Notes: a model not told the origin generated them from the sequence alone. A DNA stretch of 64,000 nt from an uncultured Hyphomicrobiales bacterium (GCA_903902915.1 CAIUWR010000024.1:1-64000), one strand, 5' to 3'. Counted from the first letter of the stretch, positions 8,946-18,702 are shown. Numbers and translations: made by a program.

Positions 8946-9752
8946 CTAGCGACTTTGCTTCCCGCGCATGCGGCTCAGAAAAGCCTCGACGTCGAAGGCG
9001 GCGGGCGGGCCGGACTCTTCGCCCGCGATCAGCGCAACTCCCACTTCAATCCGCCGCGCGCCCTCCATCGTCGCCGCCGCGATGCGGGCCACCAGCGCCT
9101 CGTCGGCCAATTCCAGCGGCAGCACGAGGCTGAGGCTGGCGAGCAGGCCGGGCGCCTTGCTGAGGATGGGGGCCGCCACGCCCACCACATCGGCGTCGAT
9201 CTCGCCGCTGCTGACGCACAGCCCCGCCCGGCGCACCGCCAGAAGCTCCGTGCGGAAGGCGGCCGAGCGCGCTTCGGGCCATTGCTCGACCACCCGGTTG
9301 AAGCGGCGCGCGGGCAGATGGGCGAGGATGACTTTCGAGGTGGCGCCCAGGGTCAGCGGCATGGGCCGCCCGCGCTCGTAACTGGAATGGAACGTGGCGC
9401 CGGGCGCGGTGGCGTCCGCGATGCACATGACCGTATCGTTGTAGAGCCTGCACAGCAGACCAACGCAAGGCGCGCCCGCTTGCGCCACGACCTCCTGCAA
9501 GACCTGCGAGCCCGCCGTCAGCAGGGGATCGGTGAGGCGCAGCAGGCGGTCGAATTCGATGAAGACCGAGCCCAGCCGGTAGCGCGCCTCGCTCGCCATT
9601 TCGAGAAAGTTCTCGCCCACCAGATCGCGCACGGTGCGATAGACCGTGCTCTGGGGCACGCCCAGGCGCTCGGCCATCTCGGGCACGGTCCACTCGCTCT
9701 GGCTTTGCGAGAACAGGCGCAGGACGGCGGTGTAGCGTTCAAGCCCGGCCAT
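8946..9752 (-). CDS. IclR family transcriptional regulator
   Basis: A 268-residue regulator with an N-terminal winged HTH (residues 1-70; WTVPEMAERLGVPQSTVYR is the recognition region) and a C-terminal IclR effector domain. The start at 9752 is chosen because GGAG lies 5 bp upstream; an ATG at 9782 would add ten residues. The gene is divergent from the binding protein at 9897 across a 144 bp spacer, and its 3' end faces the ABC operon start. It probably controls the adjacent uptake genes and perhaps the 264-7160 run in response to an aromatic ligand. Confidence 0.85.
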   Translation of the reverse strand: MAGLERYTAVLRLFSQSQSEWTVPEMAERLGVPQSTVYRTVRDLVGENFLEMASEARYRLGSVFIEFDRLLRLTDPLLTAGSQVLQEVVAQAGAPCVGLLCRLYNDTVMCIADATAPGATFHSSYERGRPMPLTLGATSKVILAHLPARRFNRVVEQWPEARSAAFRTELLAVRRAGLCVSSGEIDADVVGVAAPILSKAPGLLASLSLVLPLELADEALVARIAAATMEGARRIEVGVALIAGEESGPPAAFDVEAFLSRMRGKQSR

Positions 9753-9896
9753 GCCGACTCCATTGAGGAAGGTTCTGCGCAAACTCTATCCCATTCCCGG
9801 CTGATGAGCGCAAAGCAATGGAGCCAAACGGCGAAATCAATGCTAGCTTTCCTCCTTGAATGGGCCCGCCAATGTGGCCTGTCAGGGAGGAAGATC

Positions 9897-10850
9897 ATGA
9901 GATTCAAGGGTTGGTCCATCATCGCCGCTTGCGTGGCGGGACTGGTGTCGCAGGCCGCCATGGCGGAGGACTTGCTGAAGCTGGCGGTCCCGCAGCGCGG
10001 CAACTGGGACACGGGCGTGCCGGATGTCGGCCAGAAGGCGGGCATTTTCGCCAAGCATGGGCTGAAGCTTGAAATTCTCTACACTGCGGGCGCAGGCGAG
10101 ACGACGCAGGCGGTCATTTCGGGCAGCGTGGACATCGGCCTCGCCACCGGCACCAGCGGCATTCTGGCCGCCTTCGCCAAGGGCGCCCCGGTGCGGCCCT
10201 TCTCCAATTCGATGACCGGCGCCGACGACATCTTCTGGTATGTGCCGGCGGCCTCGCCCATCAAGAGCCTGAAGGACGCGGCGGGCAAGACCATGGCCTA
10301 TTCGTCCAATGGTTCGTCCTCGAATCTGGGCGCGCTGGCGCTGATCCGCCAGTCGGGCGTCGAGATCAAGCCCATCGCCACTGGCGCCGCGCCCTCCACC
10401 TACACGCAGGTCATGTCCGGCCAGATCGACATCGGCTGGTCGGCGCCGCCCTATGTGGTGGACGAGGCGCGCACGGGGAAAGTCCGCGTCATCGCCCGCG
10501 AGAGCGATCTGGAAGCCTTCCGCAACCAGACCGTGCGCATGAATTTCGCCAATATGACGACGATCACCGACAAGGCCGATCAGCTGAAACGCTTCATCGA
10601 CGCCTATGAGGAAACCTTGAACTTCATGTACGCCGATCCCGCCGGGCTGAAGATCTATGCGGAATTTGCGGGGATCACGGAGGATCAGGCGAAATACATC
10701 CGCGACACTTATTTCCCGAAGAACAACCTGATCCCCCGCCGCATCTCCGGCCTCGACAACGCCATGGCCGACGCTGTGGCGATGAAGTTCATCTCCGCCC
10801 CGCTCGACAAGGAGCAGCTGGCGGAGTTCCTGAAGCATTACGTGAAGTGA
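9897..10850 (+). CDS. ABC transporter substrate-binding protein (paralogue of 3113 gene)
   Basis: A 317-residue exported binding protein with a Sec signal peptide (MRFKGWSII...AMAE, cleavage near 23). It has the NMT1/SsuA-type fold and aligns end to end with the protein at 3113, including GIFAKHGL, AVISGSVDIG, AFAKGAPVR and VMSGQIDIGW. The start is ATG 9897, preceded by a strong gggagg ribosome site; the open frame continues far upstream only because the opposite strand codes. It is divergent from the IclR gene. Probably a second receptor for the ABC core at 7198-8815, with a related but distinct ligand. Confidence 0.87.
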   Translation: MRFKGWSIIAACVAGLVSQAAMAEDLLKLAVPQRGNWDTGVPDVGQKAGIFAKHGLKLEILYTAGAGETTQAVISGSVDIGLATGTSGILAAFAKGAPVRPFSNSMTGADDIFWYVPAASPIKSLKDAAGKTMAYSSNGSSSNLGALALIRQSGVEIKPIATGAAPSTYTQVMSGQIDIGWSAPPYVVDEARTGKVRVIARESDLEAFRNQTVRMNFANMTTITDKADQLKRFIDAYEETLNFMYADPAGLKIYAEFAGITEDQAKYIRDTYFPKNNLIPRRISGLDNAMADAVAMKFISAPLDKEQLAEFLKHYVK

Positions 10851-10888
10851 AGCGAGAGGCGCGCCCGATCAGCGCCGCGTGACGCGCA

Positions 10889-10915
10889 GTCGGCCGCTGA
10901 ATGCGGCCGACCCTT
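10889..10915 (+). terminator. Hairpin after binding-protein gene
   Basis: A 9 bp perfect stem (GTCGGCCGC/GCGGCCGAC, loop tgaat) followed by ccctttccc. It lies 38 bp after the binding-protein stop and before the convergent GST gene. Confidence 0.55.
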
Positions 10916-10966
10916 TCCCGCAGGGCGCGGGGGATGTTCGCTGGCGATTGGGGAGACGCTTCGCCG

Positions 10967-11665
10967 TCACGCAGGCTTTACTGATGCGTTGGTCTGCCCG
11001 AAGAGAGTCTTGCGGGCTTCCTCCGTCATGCCTTCGTTGCGGATCTTGTCGGCCCATTCATAGGCGCGGATCACCGCAGGGCGCGCCTGCATGGCCTCGA
11101 ACCAGCGTTTCACATTGGGGAAGTCTTCCAGCTTCTGGCCCTGCCGCTCATGGGGCACGATCCAGGGGTAGCAGGCCATGTCGGCGATGGAATAGTCGCC
11201 CGCAATGAAGGCGTGATGCGCCAGCTGCCGGTCGAGCACCCCATAGAGCCGGTTCGTCTCATTGACGTAGCGGTCGATTGCATAGGGGATTTTTTCGGGC
11301 GCATATTGCGAAAAGTGATGGTTCTGGCCCAGCATGGGGCCAAGGCCGCCCATCTGCCAGTTCAGCCATTCCAGCGTCCGGACCCGCCCGCGCAGTTCAT
11401 GCGGCAGGAATTTGCCCGTTTTCTCGGCCAGATAGGTCAGGATCGCGCCAGATTCGAAGACCGATAACGGTGCGCCGCCGTCGGCGGGGTTGAAGTCCAC
11501 GATGGCGGGCATCCGGTTATTGGGCGCGATTGTCAGGAAATCCGGCTGGAACTGCTCCCCCTTGCCGATATTCACCGGCTTGATCTTGTAGGGGAGGCCG
11601 ACTTCCTCAAGGAAAATCGTGATCTTGTGGCCATTGGGCGTCGGCCAGTAGTGAAGCTCGATCAT
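10967..11665 (-). CDS. Glutathione S-transferase family protein (YfcG-like)
   Basis: A 232-residue protein with a thioredoxin-like N-terminal domain (1-80) and an all-helical C-terminal domain. The opening PTPNGHKI, the APNNRMPAIVD loop with SVFESGAI (glutathione site), and GPMLGQNHHF are characteristic of the YfcG/Ure2p-like Nu-class GSTs, which act as disulfide-bond reductases. Start at 11665 (MIELHYW); the frame stays open further upstream, but the conserved beginning is here. It is unlikely to be the missing maleylpyruvate isomerase, which belongs to the zeta-like group. The gene stands alone in the minus direction, after the PLP-fold-like gene. Confidence 0.82.
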   Translation of the reverse strand: MIELHYWPTPNGHKITIFLEEVGLPYKIKPVNIGKGEQFQPDFLTIAPNNRMPAIVDFNPADGGAPLSVFESGAILTYLAEKTGKFLPHELRGRVRTLEWLNWQMGGLGPMLGQNHHFSQYAPEKIPYAIDRYVNETNRLYGVLDRQLAHHAFIAGDYSIADMACYPWIVPHERQGQKLEDFPNVKRWFEAMQARPAVIRAYEWADKIRNEGMTEEARKTLFGQTNASVKPA

Positions 11666-11724
11666 GTCTGCGGTCCTTGGGTCGATGTTAGTCGTTATCG
11701 CAATATCGAAGTTGCGACCCGAAA

Positions 11725-13125
11725 TTAAAAGCCCTGGATCGCTTCCGTCTGGCCCCACACCCGCTCAAGCTTCTCGAACAGCGTGTCGATGTCGCGCTGG
11801 ATGGGCGCGAAGGCGCGGTCGAAGGTGACGCCCCGGGCGATCCGGCCCGCCACATCGCTGACCATGGGCGCGGAGGCGGATAGCGGCAGGGCGACCAGTC
11901 CCTTGCTCAGCTCCATGGGCGCGCCCACATGGCAGACCGCATCCCCGGCGCAATCGGTGGGCGTTGCGAGGGCTTCGCGCAGGCATTGGGCGTCGGCGAA
12001 GGAGGCGTCGTTCAGGATCAGCGGCGTGACGCCGCTCCGGCCCTGTTCGATGCGCCCGACGAGGCCGCAGCGCGACAGTCTGGCGCGGACCTTGCGCGAG
12101 AACAGATCGAGGATCGCTTCACGCAGGGGCAGGGGCGTTTGCAGATAGCGGTCGAGTTCGGCCAAAGCCGCGCTCCAGCGCAAGCCAAGGCCGATGTTGA
12201 GGCGCGCGGCGCCTTTCGCGCAGAACATGTCTCGCCATTCGGGGGGCATGTCCTGGGCGGCCGCGTCAGCGATGAGATGGGCGGGCGCGGCATGGGTCAG
12301 GCGCGCGCTCAGGCATGCGGGCACCAGAACGGCGGCGGAGGAGGCATGTCCGCTGAGAAAGGTGGAGCCGCTGATCAGCACGAGCCGTCCCACCTCGAGA
12401 TCCCAGCGCAGGCAATCGGGCGCGGTGCGCATCTCGCTGGCGTCGATCAGGGTGATGGCGGCGCGCTCTTGCGCGATGAGGTCCGCGCCTGCCCGGGTGA
12501 GGCTCGGCAATCCGCTGCGGCTCTGATCGAGCACATGTAAAAGCAGGGGCGAACTCAAGCTGCGTGCGGCCAGCAAGGCGTCAAAGTTGATTTCGCATGT
12601 CTCGCGCGGGCGTCCGTCGGGCTCGCGCAGGGGGATGTCCGTCGTCTCGCCCATATTGTGGGTTTCGGCGCCGCCCGCCGAAATTTCCCGCGCTGGTCCC
12701 CCGTGAACGCTCCATGCGATGGCGCGGGCCAGATCACGGGCGCTGGCGATGGACGGCGCGAGGATCACCTGGGTTCCGGGCGGACCAAAGGCGCCAGCGA
12801 TGCGTCCGCGCAGGCTGTCGAACCAATGAAAGAGAGTGAGATTGGACGCCTCGTCCTGATCCAGCAGTTGCGTCAGGGTGGCGAGGCCCGCCCGATGGGC
12901 GTGCTGGCTCGGCGCGGTCGCGTCGGTGCTCGCAAACCAGATTTCATGCGGAGCGGGGCGTAGGGCCGACCCCGATGCGGTGCGGCCGCTCGCAGGATCG
13001 GGCCAGATGGCCTCGCCCCCGCCAGAGGCGATCAACAGGTCGAATTGCGCATGCAGATCATCCGGAGCGACCGGCGCCCCTTCAACCACTAGACCGGCGG
13101 AACGCGCCAGCAACAGCTCACTCAT
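11725..13125 (-). CDS. PLP-fold-like protein lacking the catalytic lysine
   Basis: A 466-residue protein without an obvious name. Its layout resembles fold-type I PLP enzymes of the aminotransferase V/decarboxylase kind: TQVILAPSIASARDLA near 118-133, LHVLDQSRSGLPS near 196-208, TLIDASEM near 225, and ISGSTFLSGHASSAAVLVP at 251-269. In active relatives the last motif should read SGSK-F-x-x-GP and supply the PLP lysine; here position 255 is Thr, and the Lys of the DxSK motif is Arg. It is therefore probably a pseudoenzyme or a very diverged homologue. It has its own ribosome site, faces away from the copper ATPase gene end, and precedes the GST gene. Function unknown. Confidence 0.6.
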   Translation of the reverse strand: MSELLLARSAGLVVEGAPVAPDDLHAQFDLLIASGGGEAIWPDPASGRTASGSALRPAPHEIWFASTDATAPSQHAHRAGLATLTQLLDQDEASNLTLFHWFDSLRGRIAGAFGPPGTQVILAPSIASARDLARAIAWSVHGGPAREISAGGAETHNMGETTDIPLREPDGRPRETCEINFDALLAARSLSSPLLLHVLDQSRSGLPSLTRAGADLIAQERAAITLIDASEMRTAPDCLRWDLEVGRLVLISGSTFLSGHASSAAVLVPACLSARLTHAAPAHLIADAAAQDMPPEWRDMFCAKGAARLNIGLGLRWSAALAELDRYLQTPLPLREAILDLFSRKVRARLSRCGLVGRIEQGRSGVTPLILNDASFADAQCLREALATPTDCAGDAVCHVGAPMELSKGLVALPLSASAPMVSDVAGRIARGVTFDRAFAPIQRDIDTLFEKLERVWGQTEAIQGF

Positions 13126-13184
13126 TGACCACCCTCACGCAACGCTTACGAAGGGAAGTCTGTCGCGTGATGGTAAAGATTGAA

Positions 13185-15626
13185 TTAGCCGGGGTGGTGG
13201 CCCCCCTGTCCCGCAGCAGGACGCCACCTTCGCAACAACAAGGCATTGGCCACCACGCTGACCGAAGACAGCGCCATGGCCGCGCCCGCGAAGACGGGGC
13301 TCAGAAGGCCCATGGCCGCCAGCGGAACGCCCACCACATTATAGGCGAAGGCCCAGAACAGGCCGCGCCGGATCGTGGCGTAGGTGGCGCGGCTGATGGA
13401 GATGGCGTCGGCGATGAGCAGCGGGTCGCCGCGCATGAGCGTAATGGCCGCCGTGTTCAGGGCGACATCCGCCCCCGTGCCCATGGCCATGCCGACATCG
13501 GCGGCGGCCAGCGCGGGCGCGTCGTTGACGCCATCCCCGACCATGGCCACCTGCCGCCCCTGCGCGCGCAGCGCCTCGATCTCGGCGGCCTTGCCCGCAG
13601 GCGTCACGCCCGCCATGACGCGGGTGACGCCCACCTCGCGCGCCACCACGGCGGCGGTGCGCTCATTGTCTCCGGTGAGCAGAATGGTCTGAATGCCCAT
13701 AGCCGCCAGATCGGCCACCGCTTCGCGGGCGCCGGCTTTCAGCTGATCGCGCACGGCGATGATCCCCAGCAGGCGCGGCGGGGCGGCGTCGGCCACCCAC
13801 ATGACCGTGCGGCCCTCCGTTTCAAGCGCTTCCGCCCGCGTGGCGAGTTCAGCGAAAGCCACGCCCGCTTCGTCCATCAGCGCGCGATTGCCGATGACGA
13901 TCCTGCGACCCGCCAGCACGGCTTCCAGCCCCCTGCCGGCGCGGTTGCGGAACTGGTCGAGCTTGTCGGTCACAAGGCCTTGCGCGCGCGTCAGAATCGC
14001 ATGGGCGAGGGGATGTTCGCTGCCCTGTTGCGCCCCTGCGGCGACGCGCAGCAGCTCCTCTTCGCTGACGCCGCTGGCGGGGAGCATTTCGGTCACGCGG
14101 GGCCGACCTTCCGTGATCGTGCCGGTCTTGTCGAGCACCACCGTGTCCAGCGCATGGGCGCGCTCCAGCGCCTCCTGATCGCGGATGAGGATGCCCGCGC
14201 GAGCGGCGGCGCCCGTGCCCACCATGAAGGCGGTGGGGGTGGCGAGGCCCAAAGCGCAGGGGCAGGCGATGACCATGACCGAGACGGCGGCCAGCAGGCC
14301 CCCGGCGGGGTCGCCCGCAAAGAGCCACCAGCCCAGAAAAGTCAGCGCCGCGATGGCCACGACCACGGGCACGAAGATCGCCGCCACCTTGTCCACCAGC
14401 TTTTGAACCGGCGCCTTGTTGGCCTGCGCATGTTCGACGAGGGCGATGATGCGCGCGAGCGTCGATTGCTCGCCCACGGCGGTCGTCTCGACCCGCAGCA
14501 GTCCCTCGCCATTGATGGCGCCGCCGGTGACATGGTGGCCGGGGGCTTTTTCCACGGGCAGGCTCTCGCCGGTCAGCAGGCTTTCATCCATCGCGCTGGC
14601 GCCGCTGAGGATGCGGCCATCGACGGGCAGGCGCTCGCCGGGGCGCACCACCACGACATCGCCAAGCGCGACAGCCGAAACAGGAACCTCCACCTCGCCC
14701 CCGCCGCGCTCCACCCGCGCGGTCTGGGGCCGTAGCGCCATGAGCGAGCGGATCGCGGCCGTGGTGGAGCGTTTGGCGCGGCTCTCCAGCCATTTGCCCA
14801 GCAGAACGAGGGCGATGACGATGGAGGCGGCCTCGAAATAAAGATGATGCGCATGGGGCTGGACCATCAGCCACAGGCTGTAGCCATAGGCGACGGACGT
14901 GCCCAACGCGACCAGCAGGTCCATGTTGCCAGCTCCCGCGCGCAGGGCCTTGTAGCCCGCCACATAAAAGCGCCAGCCGAAGACGAACTGCACCGGCGTC
15001 GCCAGCGCGAATTGCAGCCAGAAGGGCGGCATGACGCCGAACATGGGCAAGGTGAGGGGCAGGGCGAGCGCCAGCGCCGCGATCACCCGCCAGCGTTCAT
15101 GAACCATGCGCGCCGCATCGGCGGCTGCGATCTGCGCGTCGCGGGCGCTGTCGCCGGTGAGGATTTCCGCCTCATAGCCCGCGTCCTCGACAGCGGCCAC
15201 GAGATCGGCTGGCCGCAGCACGCCCCGCTGCGCCTCGACTGTGGCCTTTTCGGTGGCGAGATTGACGATGGCCGAGACGACGCCCGGCGCAGCCGCCAGC
15301 GCCTTCTCGACGCGGCCCACGCAACTGGCGCAGGTCATGCCGCCGATCTTGAGGTCGAGGGTCTCATGGGGCACGCCATAGCCCGCGTCCTCGATGGCGC
15401 TGGCGAGGGCCAGCGGCGTGGCGAGGGCGGGATCATAGGTGATCTGCGCCCGCTCGGCGGCGAGGTTCACCTGCGCGCGGACGCCGGGCAGGGCGCACAA
15501 CGCCGCCTCGATCCGCCCCGCGCAGGTGGCGCAGGTCATGCCTTCGACGGGGATGGACAGATCCCGAAATGTCGAAGCGCCCGCAGGGGCTTCGCTCAGG
15601 GGCTGGTCGGGCGGGGTGACGCTCAT
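13185..15626 (-). CDS. Copper-translocating P-type ATPase (CopA-like)
   Basis: An 813-residue P1B-type ATPase. There are two N-terminal heavy-metal domains with CxxC sites at Cys32/Cys35 and Cys98/Cys101. The transmembrane CPC metal motif is at 454-456, the phosphorylated Asp498 lies in DKTGT, SEHPLA holds the nucleotide-site HP (537-538), and the hinge GDGVNDAP is at 696-703. This pattern exports Cu(I) from the cytoplasm. Start at ATG 15626 (MSVTPPDQ); the extra upstream frame lacks homology-like sequence. It stands alone on the minus strand and is probably a core resistance gene rather than part of the catabolic system. No CueR-type regulator is adjacent. Confidence 0.93.
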   Translation of the reverse strand: MSVTPPDQPLSEAPAGASTFRDLSIPVEGMTCATCAGRIEAALCALPGVRAQVNLAAERAQITYDPALATPLALASAIEDAGYGVPHETLDLKIGGMTCASCVGRVEKALAAAPGVVSAIVNLATEKATVEAQRGVLRPADLVAAVEDAGYEAEILTGDSARDAQIAAADAARMVHERWRVIAALALALPLTLPMFGVMPPFWLQFALATPVQFVFGWRFYVAGYKALRAGAGNMDLLVALGTSVAYGYSLWLMVQPHAHHLYFEAASIVIALVLLGKWLESRAKRSTTAAIRSLMALRPQTARVERGGGEVEVPVSAVALGDVVVVRPGERLPVDGRILSGASAMDESLLTGESLPVEKAPGHHVTGGAINGEGLLRVETTAVGEQSTLARIIALVEHAQANKAPVQKLVDKVAAIFVPVVVAIAALTFLGWWLFAGDPAGGLLAAVSVMVIACPCALGLATPTAFMVGTGAAARAGILIRDQEALERAHALDTVVLDKTGTITEGRPRVTEMLPASGVSEEELLRVAAGAQQGSEHPLAHAILTRAQGLVTDKLDQFRNRAGRGLEAVLAGRRIVIGNRALMDEAGVAFAELATRAEALETEGRTVMWVADAAPPRLLGIIAVRDQLKAGAREAVADLAAMGIQTILLTGDNERTAAVVAREVGVTRVMAGVTPAGKAAEIEALRAQGRQVAMVGDGVNDAPALAAADVGMAMGTGADVALNTAAITLMRGDPLLIADAISISRATYATIRRGLFWAFAYNVVGVPLAAMGLLSPVFAGAAMALSSVSVVANALLLRRWRPAAGQGGHHPG

Positions 15627-15710
15627 GGCGGGCTCCTGATCCCATGTAGGCCCTATTCGCCCGCATCGCCAGAGCGGTGGCCGATCATGTCGCGACAAGC
15701 CGCGAAACCG

Positions 15711-15732
15711 GGCGAGGCTTCGTCGCCTCGCC
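15711..15732 (-). terminator. Hairpin after alpha/beta hydrolase gene
   Basis: An 8 bp perfect stem (GGCGAGGC/GCCTCGCC, loop ttcgtc) just beyond the hydrolase stop on the minus strand and before the copper ATPase gene. There is no T tract, so termination is only probable. Confidence 0.45.
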
Positions 15733-15747
15733 GCAGTCCCCGTGGCT

Positions 15748-16566
15748 TCAGCCCCGCACGGCCTTCACGACGCCCATGATCTCGTCGGTCACCTCGTCGG
15801 GCGCTTCCAGCGGGGTCAGGTGACGGGCCTTGGCGAGCACGCGCAGGGTCGAGCCTGCGATTCCATCGTGCATCGCCTGCGCCATGGCCGGAGGCGTGGC
15901 GTAGTCTTCATCGCCCACGAAGATGCGGGTGGGAACCTTGATTTCGCCAAGGCGTCCGCGCAGGTCGAAATTGCCCAGCATGCGGCAGGTGGCGGCGTAG
16001 GCGGCGACGTCGTTCTTCAGGAAGGTCTCCACGCAGGCTTGCGGGATCGCCGGGTTCTGGGTGCGGAAATCATCGCCGAACCAGCGGGTGAGCTGGAAGT
16101 CGATCAGCGAGGAAAGGCCCTTCTCCATGGCCGCATTGGCGCGCTGGTCCCAGGCCTTGGGGGCGTCGTCGCCATAGCAGCTTGTGGTGTCGATGAGGGC
16201 GAGGCCCGCCGTGCGGGCCGGATGGTTCAGGCCGAAGGCCAAAGCGACGCTGCCGCCCATGGAGGAACCGGCGATCACCGCCTTGTCCCAGCCCAGATGA
16301 TCGAACAGGTCAGCGAGATCATCGGCGAAAAGCTCCAGCTTATAGGGGCCCGCCGGTTTGTCGGAGGCGCCGTGCCCGCGACAATCCACGGCCAGCGCGC
16401 AGACGCCCTGCGCCACGAGCCGCTGCGCCACCAGACGCCAGTAATCCCCGCTCATGGCGAGCGAATGGATCATGGCCACGCGCGCCGTGGCGGAGGGGTC
16501 GCCGTGCAGGGCGTAGGCGATGCGGGTTCCGTCGCGGGTCATAAAGGACGAGGTCTGGGCGGTCAT
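15748..16566 (-). CDS. Alpha/beta hydrolase (enol-lactonase-like)
   Basis: A 272-residue alpha/beta hydrolase. The nucleophile is Ser102 in GSSMGG, the acid is probably the Asp in VGDEDYATP near 216, and the base is the His in KARHLTPLE near 250. The lid and size resemble 3-oxoadipate enol-lactonase and related aromatic-pathway hydrolases. Start at 16566 (MTAQTSSF) is preferred because a GGAA element lies upstream; an ATG at 16590 lacks one. It is divergent from the UbiD-like gene, which suggests a shared regulatory region and pathway. Substrate unknown. Confidence 0.8.
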   Translation of the reverse strand: MTAQTSSFMTRDGTRIAYALHGDPSATARVAMIHSLAMSGDYWRLVAQRLVAQGVCALAVDCRGHGASDKPAGPYKLELFADDLADLFDHLGWDKAVIAGSSMGGSVALAFGLNHPARTAGLALIDTTSCYGDDAPKAWDQRANAAMEKGLSSLIDFQLTRWFGDDFRTQNPAIPQACVETFLKNDVAAYAATCRMLGNFDLRGRLGEIKVPTRIFVGDEDYATPPAMAQAMHDGIAGSTLRVLAKARHLTPLEAPDEVTDEIMGVVKAVRG

Positions 16567-16752
16567 GGCGTTTCCGTTCTGGCGCTGCATTGGTCAAGCA
16601 TATGATGAGGAATTGATAATCGTCCGGCGACCGTTTGTCACCCGCACAGCCCAAGACCTGTGTTGCCAGCGGGTCTTACATCCCCTAGTCAAGGCGTAAC
16701 CTCCGAACCATCGCCGCAGCTCAGGCTTGCCGGCCCCATGCAGGGATCGCAG

Positions 16753-18378
16753 ATGACCGACCGCGTCCAGAACGCCCCCGCTGATTTCCACGAACAGCTG
16801 CGCCGCCTCGAAGAGCGTGGCCTGCTGGTGAAGATTGACCGTCCGATCTGCAAGGACACCGAGCTGCATCCGCTGGTGCGCTGGCAGTTTCAGGGCGGGC
16901 TGCACGAATCCGAGCGCCGCGCCTTCATGTTCACCAATGTGCATGGAGTCGACGGGCGCAAATTCGACATGCCCGTGGTCGTGGGCGCGCTGGCCGCCAA
17001 TCCCGAAATCTACGCCACCGGCATGGGCGTCACCGTCGAGGAGATCGGCGATGTATGGACGCGCGGCATGGACAAGCCGATTCCGCCCGTCCACATCGAG
17101 AATCCGCCCTGCCAGGAAGTGGTGATGATGGGCGAGGATCTGACCACGCCCGGCGGCGGGCTCGCGTCCTTGCCCGTGCCGATCTCGACCCCCGGCTTCG
17201 ACGCCGCCCCCTATTTCACAGCCACCCTCTGCGTCACAAAAGATCCCGAGACCGGCGTGCGCAACATGGGCACCTATCGCGCGGGGCTGAAGGCGCTCGA
17301 CCGTCTCGGCGTGCGCATGGCCAGCCGCCTGTCGGGCGCGGGCGGCTACCAGCATTGGCTGAAATACAAGGAGCTGGGCCAGCCCATGCCCTGCGCCATC
17401 ATCATCGGCACATCGCCAGTCGTGATGTTCACCGGCCCGCAGAAGCTGCGGATTGACGAGGACGAAATGGCTGTGGCGGGCGGGCTCGCGGGCTATCCCA
17501 TCCGCACCTGCAAGGCGCTGACGGTGGATCTGGAGATTCCCGCCGACGCCGAAATCGTGGTGGAAGGCCTGATCGACACCGAGCTTCTGGAGCCCGAAGG
17601 CCCGTTCGGCGAAAGCCATGGCCATGTGGCGCTGGAAGGGTTCAATCTGTCCATGAAGGTCACGGCGATCACCCGGCGTCGCGACGCGGTGCTGGTGTCC
17701 ATCGTGTCCCAGGTCACGCCCAGCGAATCCAGCGTGATGAAGAAAGTGGCCTATGAGCCGCTGTTCCTGAACCATCTGAAGAAAGACCTGAACGTGAAGG
17801 GCATCACCCGCGTGGTGATGCATGAGCCGTTGTCGAATCTGCGGCCGGTGATCTTCCTGCAATTCAAGCAGGGCGCGCTGAAGACCGAGGTCTGGCGCGG
17901 CTTGCAGGGCGCGGCCAGCTTGCAGGCGCAATGCGGCAAGATCTGCGTGGCGGTGTCCGACGATGTGGACCCGCACAATACGGATGCGGTGTTCTGGTCC
18001 ATGGCCTATCGCTCGAACCCGGTGGACGACGTCTTCGTCGTGCCCAACCGCGCGGGCGGACATGGGCCGAAGGGCGGCGCGAATTCGACCCTGCTGATCG
18101 ACGCCACCGCGAAGAATCCGATGCCGCCGCTGGCCCTGCCCACCAAGCCCTATATGCTGAAGGCCAAGGCCATCTGGGAAGAGTTGGGCCTGCCCCGCCT
18201 CGCCCCTCAGCCGCCGTGGCATGGCTATGAGCTGGGCGACTGGGCGAAGCTGTGGGACGAATTCGCGCAGAACGCGGTCGAGGGCAAATGGATCGAGAAC
18301 GGCGAGAACACCTGGAACCGCCGCAAGCCCGACCTCGTGCCGGAGACCCCCGCGCGCAAAGTCGAGACGATCAAGTAA
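16753..18378 (+). CDS. UbiD family decarboxylase
   Basis: A 541-residue UbiD-type (de)carboxylase, which uses prenylated FMN to decarboxylate aromatic or unsaturated acids. Seen: YRAGLKALDRLGVRMASRLSGAGG in the cofactor region, and the catalytic acidic cluster in EPEGPFGE (Glu280, Glu282, Glu287) followed by SHGHVA. The start at ATG 16753 has AGGGA 6 bp upstream. The prenyltransferase UbiX needed to make the cofactor is not in the window, so it must be supplied from elsewhere. The neighbouring divergent hydrolase and the next genes suggest catabolic decarboxylation (vanillate, gallate or hydroxybenzoate type) rather than ubiquinone synthesis. The repeat copy 2 follows directly. Confidence 0.88.
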   Translation: MTDRVQNAPADFHEQLRRLEERGLLVKIDRPICKDTELHPLVRWQFQGGLHESERRAFMFTNVHGVDGRKFDMPVVVGALAANPEIYATGMGVTVEEIGDVWTRGMDKPIPPVHIENPPCQEVVMMGEDLTTPGGGLASLPVPISTPGFDAAPYFTATLCVTKDPETGVRNMGTYRAGLKALDRLGVRMASRLSGAGGYQHWLKYKELGQPMPCAIIIGTSPVVMFTGPQKLRIDEDEMAVAGGLAGYPIRTCKALTVDLEIPADAEIVVEGLIDTELLEPEGPFGESHGHVALEGFNLSMKVTAITRRRDAVLVSIVSQVTPSESSVMKKVAYEPLFLNHLKKDLNVKGITRVVMHEPLSNLRPVIFLQFKQGALKTEVWRGLQGAASLQAQCGKICVAVSDDVDPHNTDAVFWSMAYRSNPVDDVFVVPNRAGGHGPKGGANSTLLIDATAKNPMPPLALPTKPYMLKAKAIWEELGLPRLAPQPPWHGYELGDWAKLWDEFAQNAVEGKWIENGENTWNRRKPDLVPETPARKVETIK

Positions 18379-18407
18379 ACGACGGGGGGCGAGAAACGCC
18401 GGCCATT

Positions 18408-18637
18408 TCCCCTCTCCACAGGGGAGGGTTTGCAGCGCTGAGGATCTGGAGTGAGGCGCAACGCCAGCAGCTTCTCTCCCCCTTGTGGGGAGAGATTAGA
18501 GAGTGGGGGTCTACGCATATCTGGAGTTGGCGCTTCGCAACCGCGCCAACGACCAGCATCACGCGACCCCCACCCCGTCCGCTGGCGCGGCCGACCCTCC
18601 CCACAGGGGGGAGGGTTTGCAGCGCAAGCGATCTGAA
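18408..18637. repeat. Structured intergenic repeat, copy 2
   Basis: The second copy of the element at 1-212. From 18449 onward it matches copy 1 almost base for base, apart from a short variable stretch in the hairpin loop. The outer stem is 18503-18511 with 18565-18573 (GTGGGGGTC/GACCCCCAC) and the inner stem 18526-18532 with 18544-18550 (GTTGGCG/CGCCAAC). The stems are kept while the loop differs. The ggagggtttgcagcgc unit occurs at both ends. The element fills nearly all of the 324 bp gap between the UbiD and molybdenum hydroxylase genes. Confidence 0.82.
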
Positions 18638-18702
18638 TTATCGAAGCAAACGCTCGCCGCTTTCCCTCCCCCTTGGGGGAACCTCAGCCAAGAGACGCAC
18701 AT

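Noticed and set aside
10967-11665. The GST as the missing maleylpyruvate isomerase
   Set aside because: PTPNGHKI, APNNRMPAIVD and GPMLGQNHHF point to the YfcG/Nu group, not the zeta-type isomerases.
12975-14735. A 586-codon plus-strand frame, and similar long frames at 4662-6032 minus and 19756-21156 minus
   Set aside because: All are antisense to genes with intact catalytic motifs and are rich in His, Arg, Gly and Asp, as shadow frames are.
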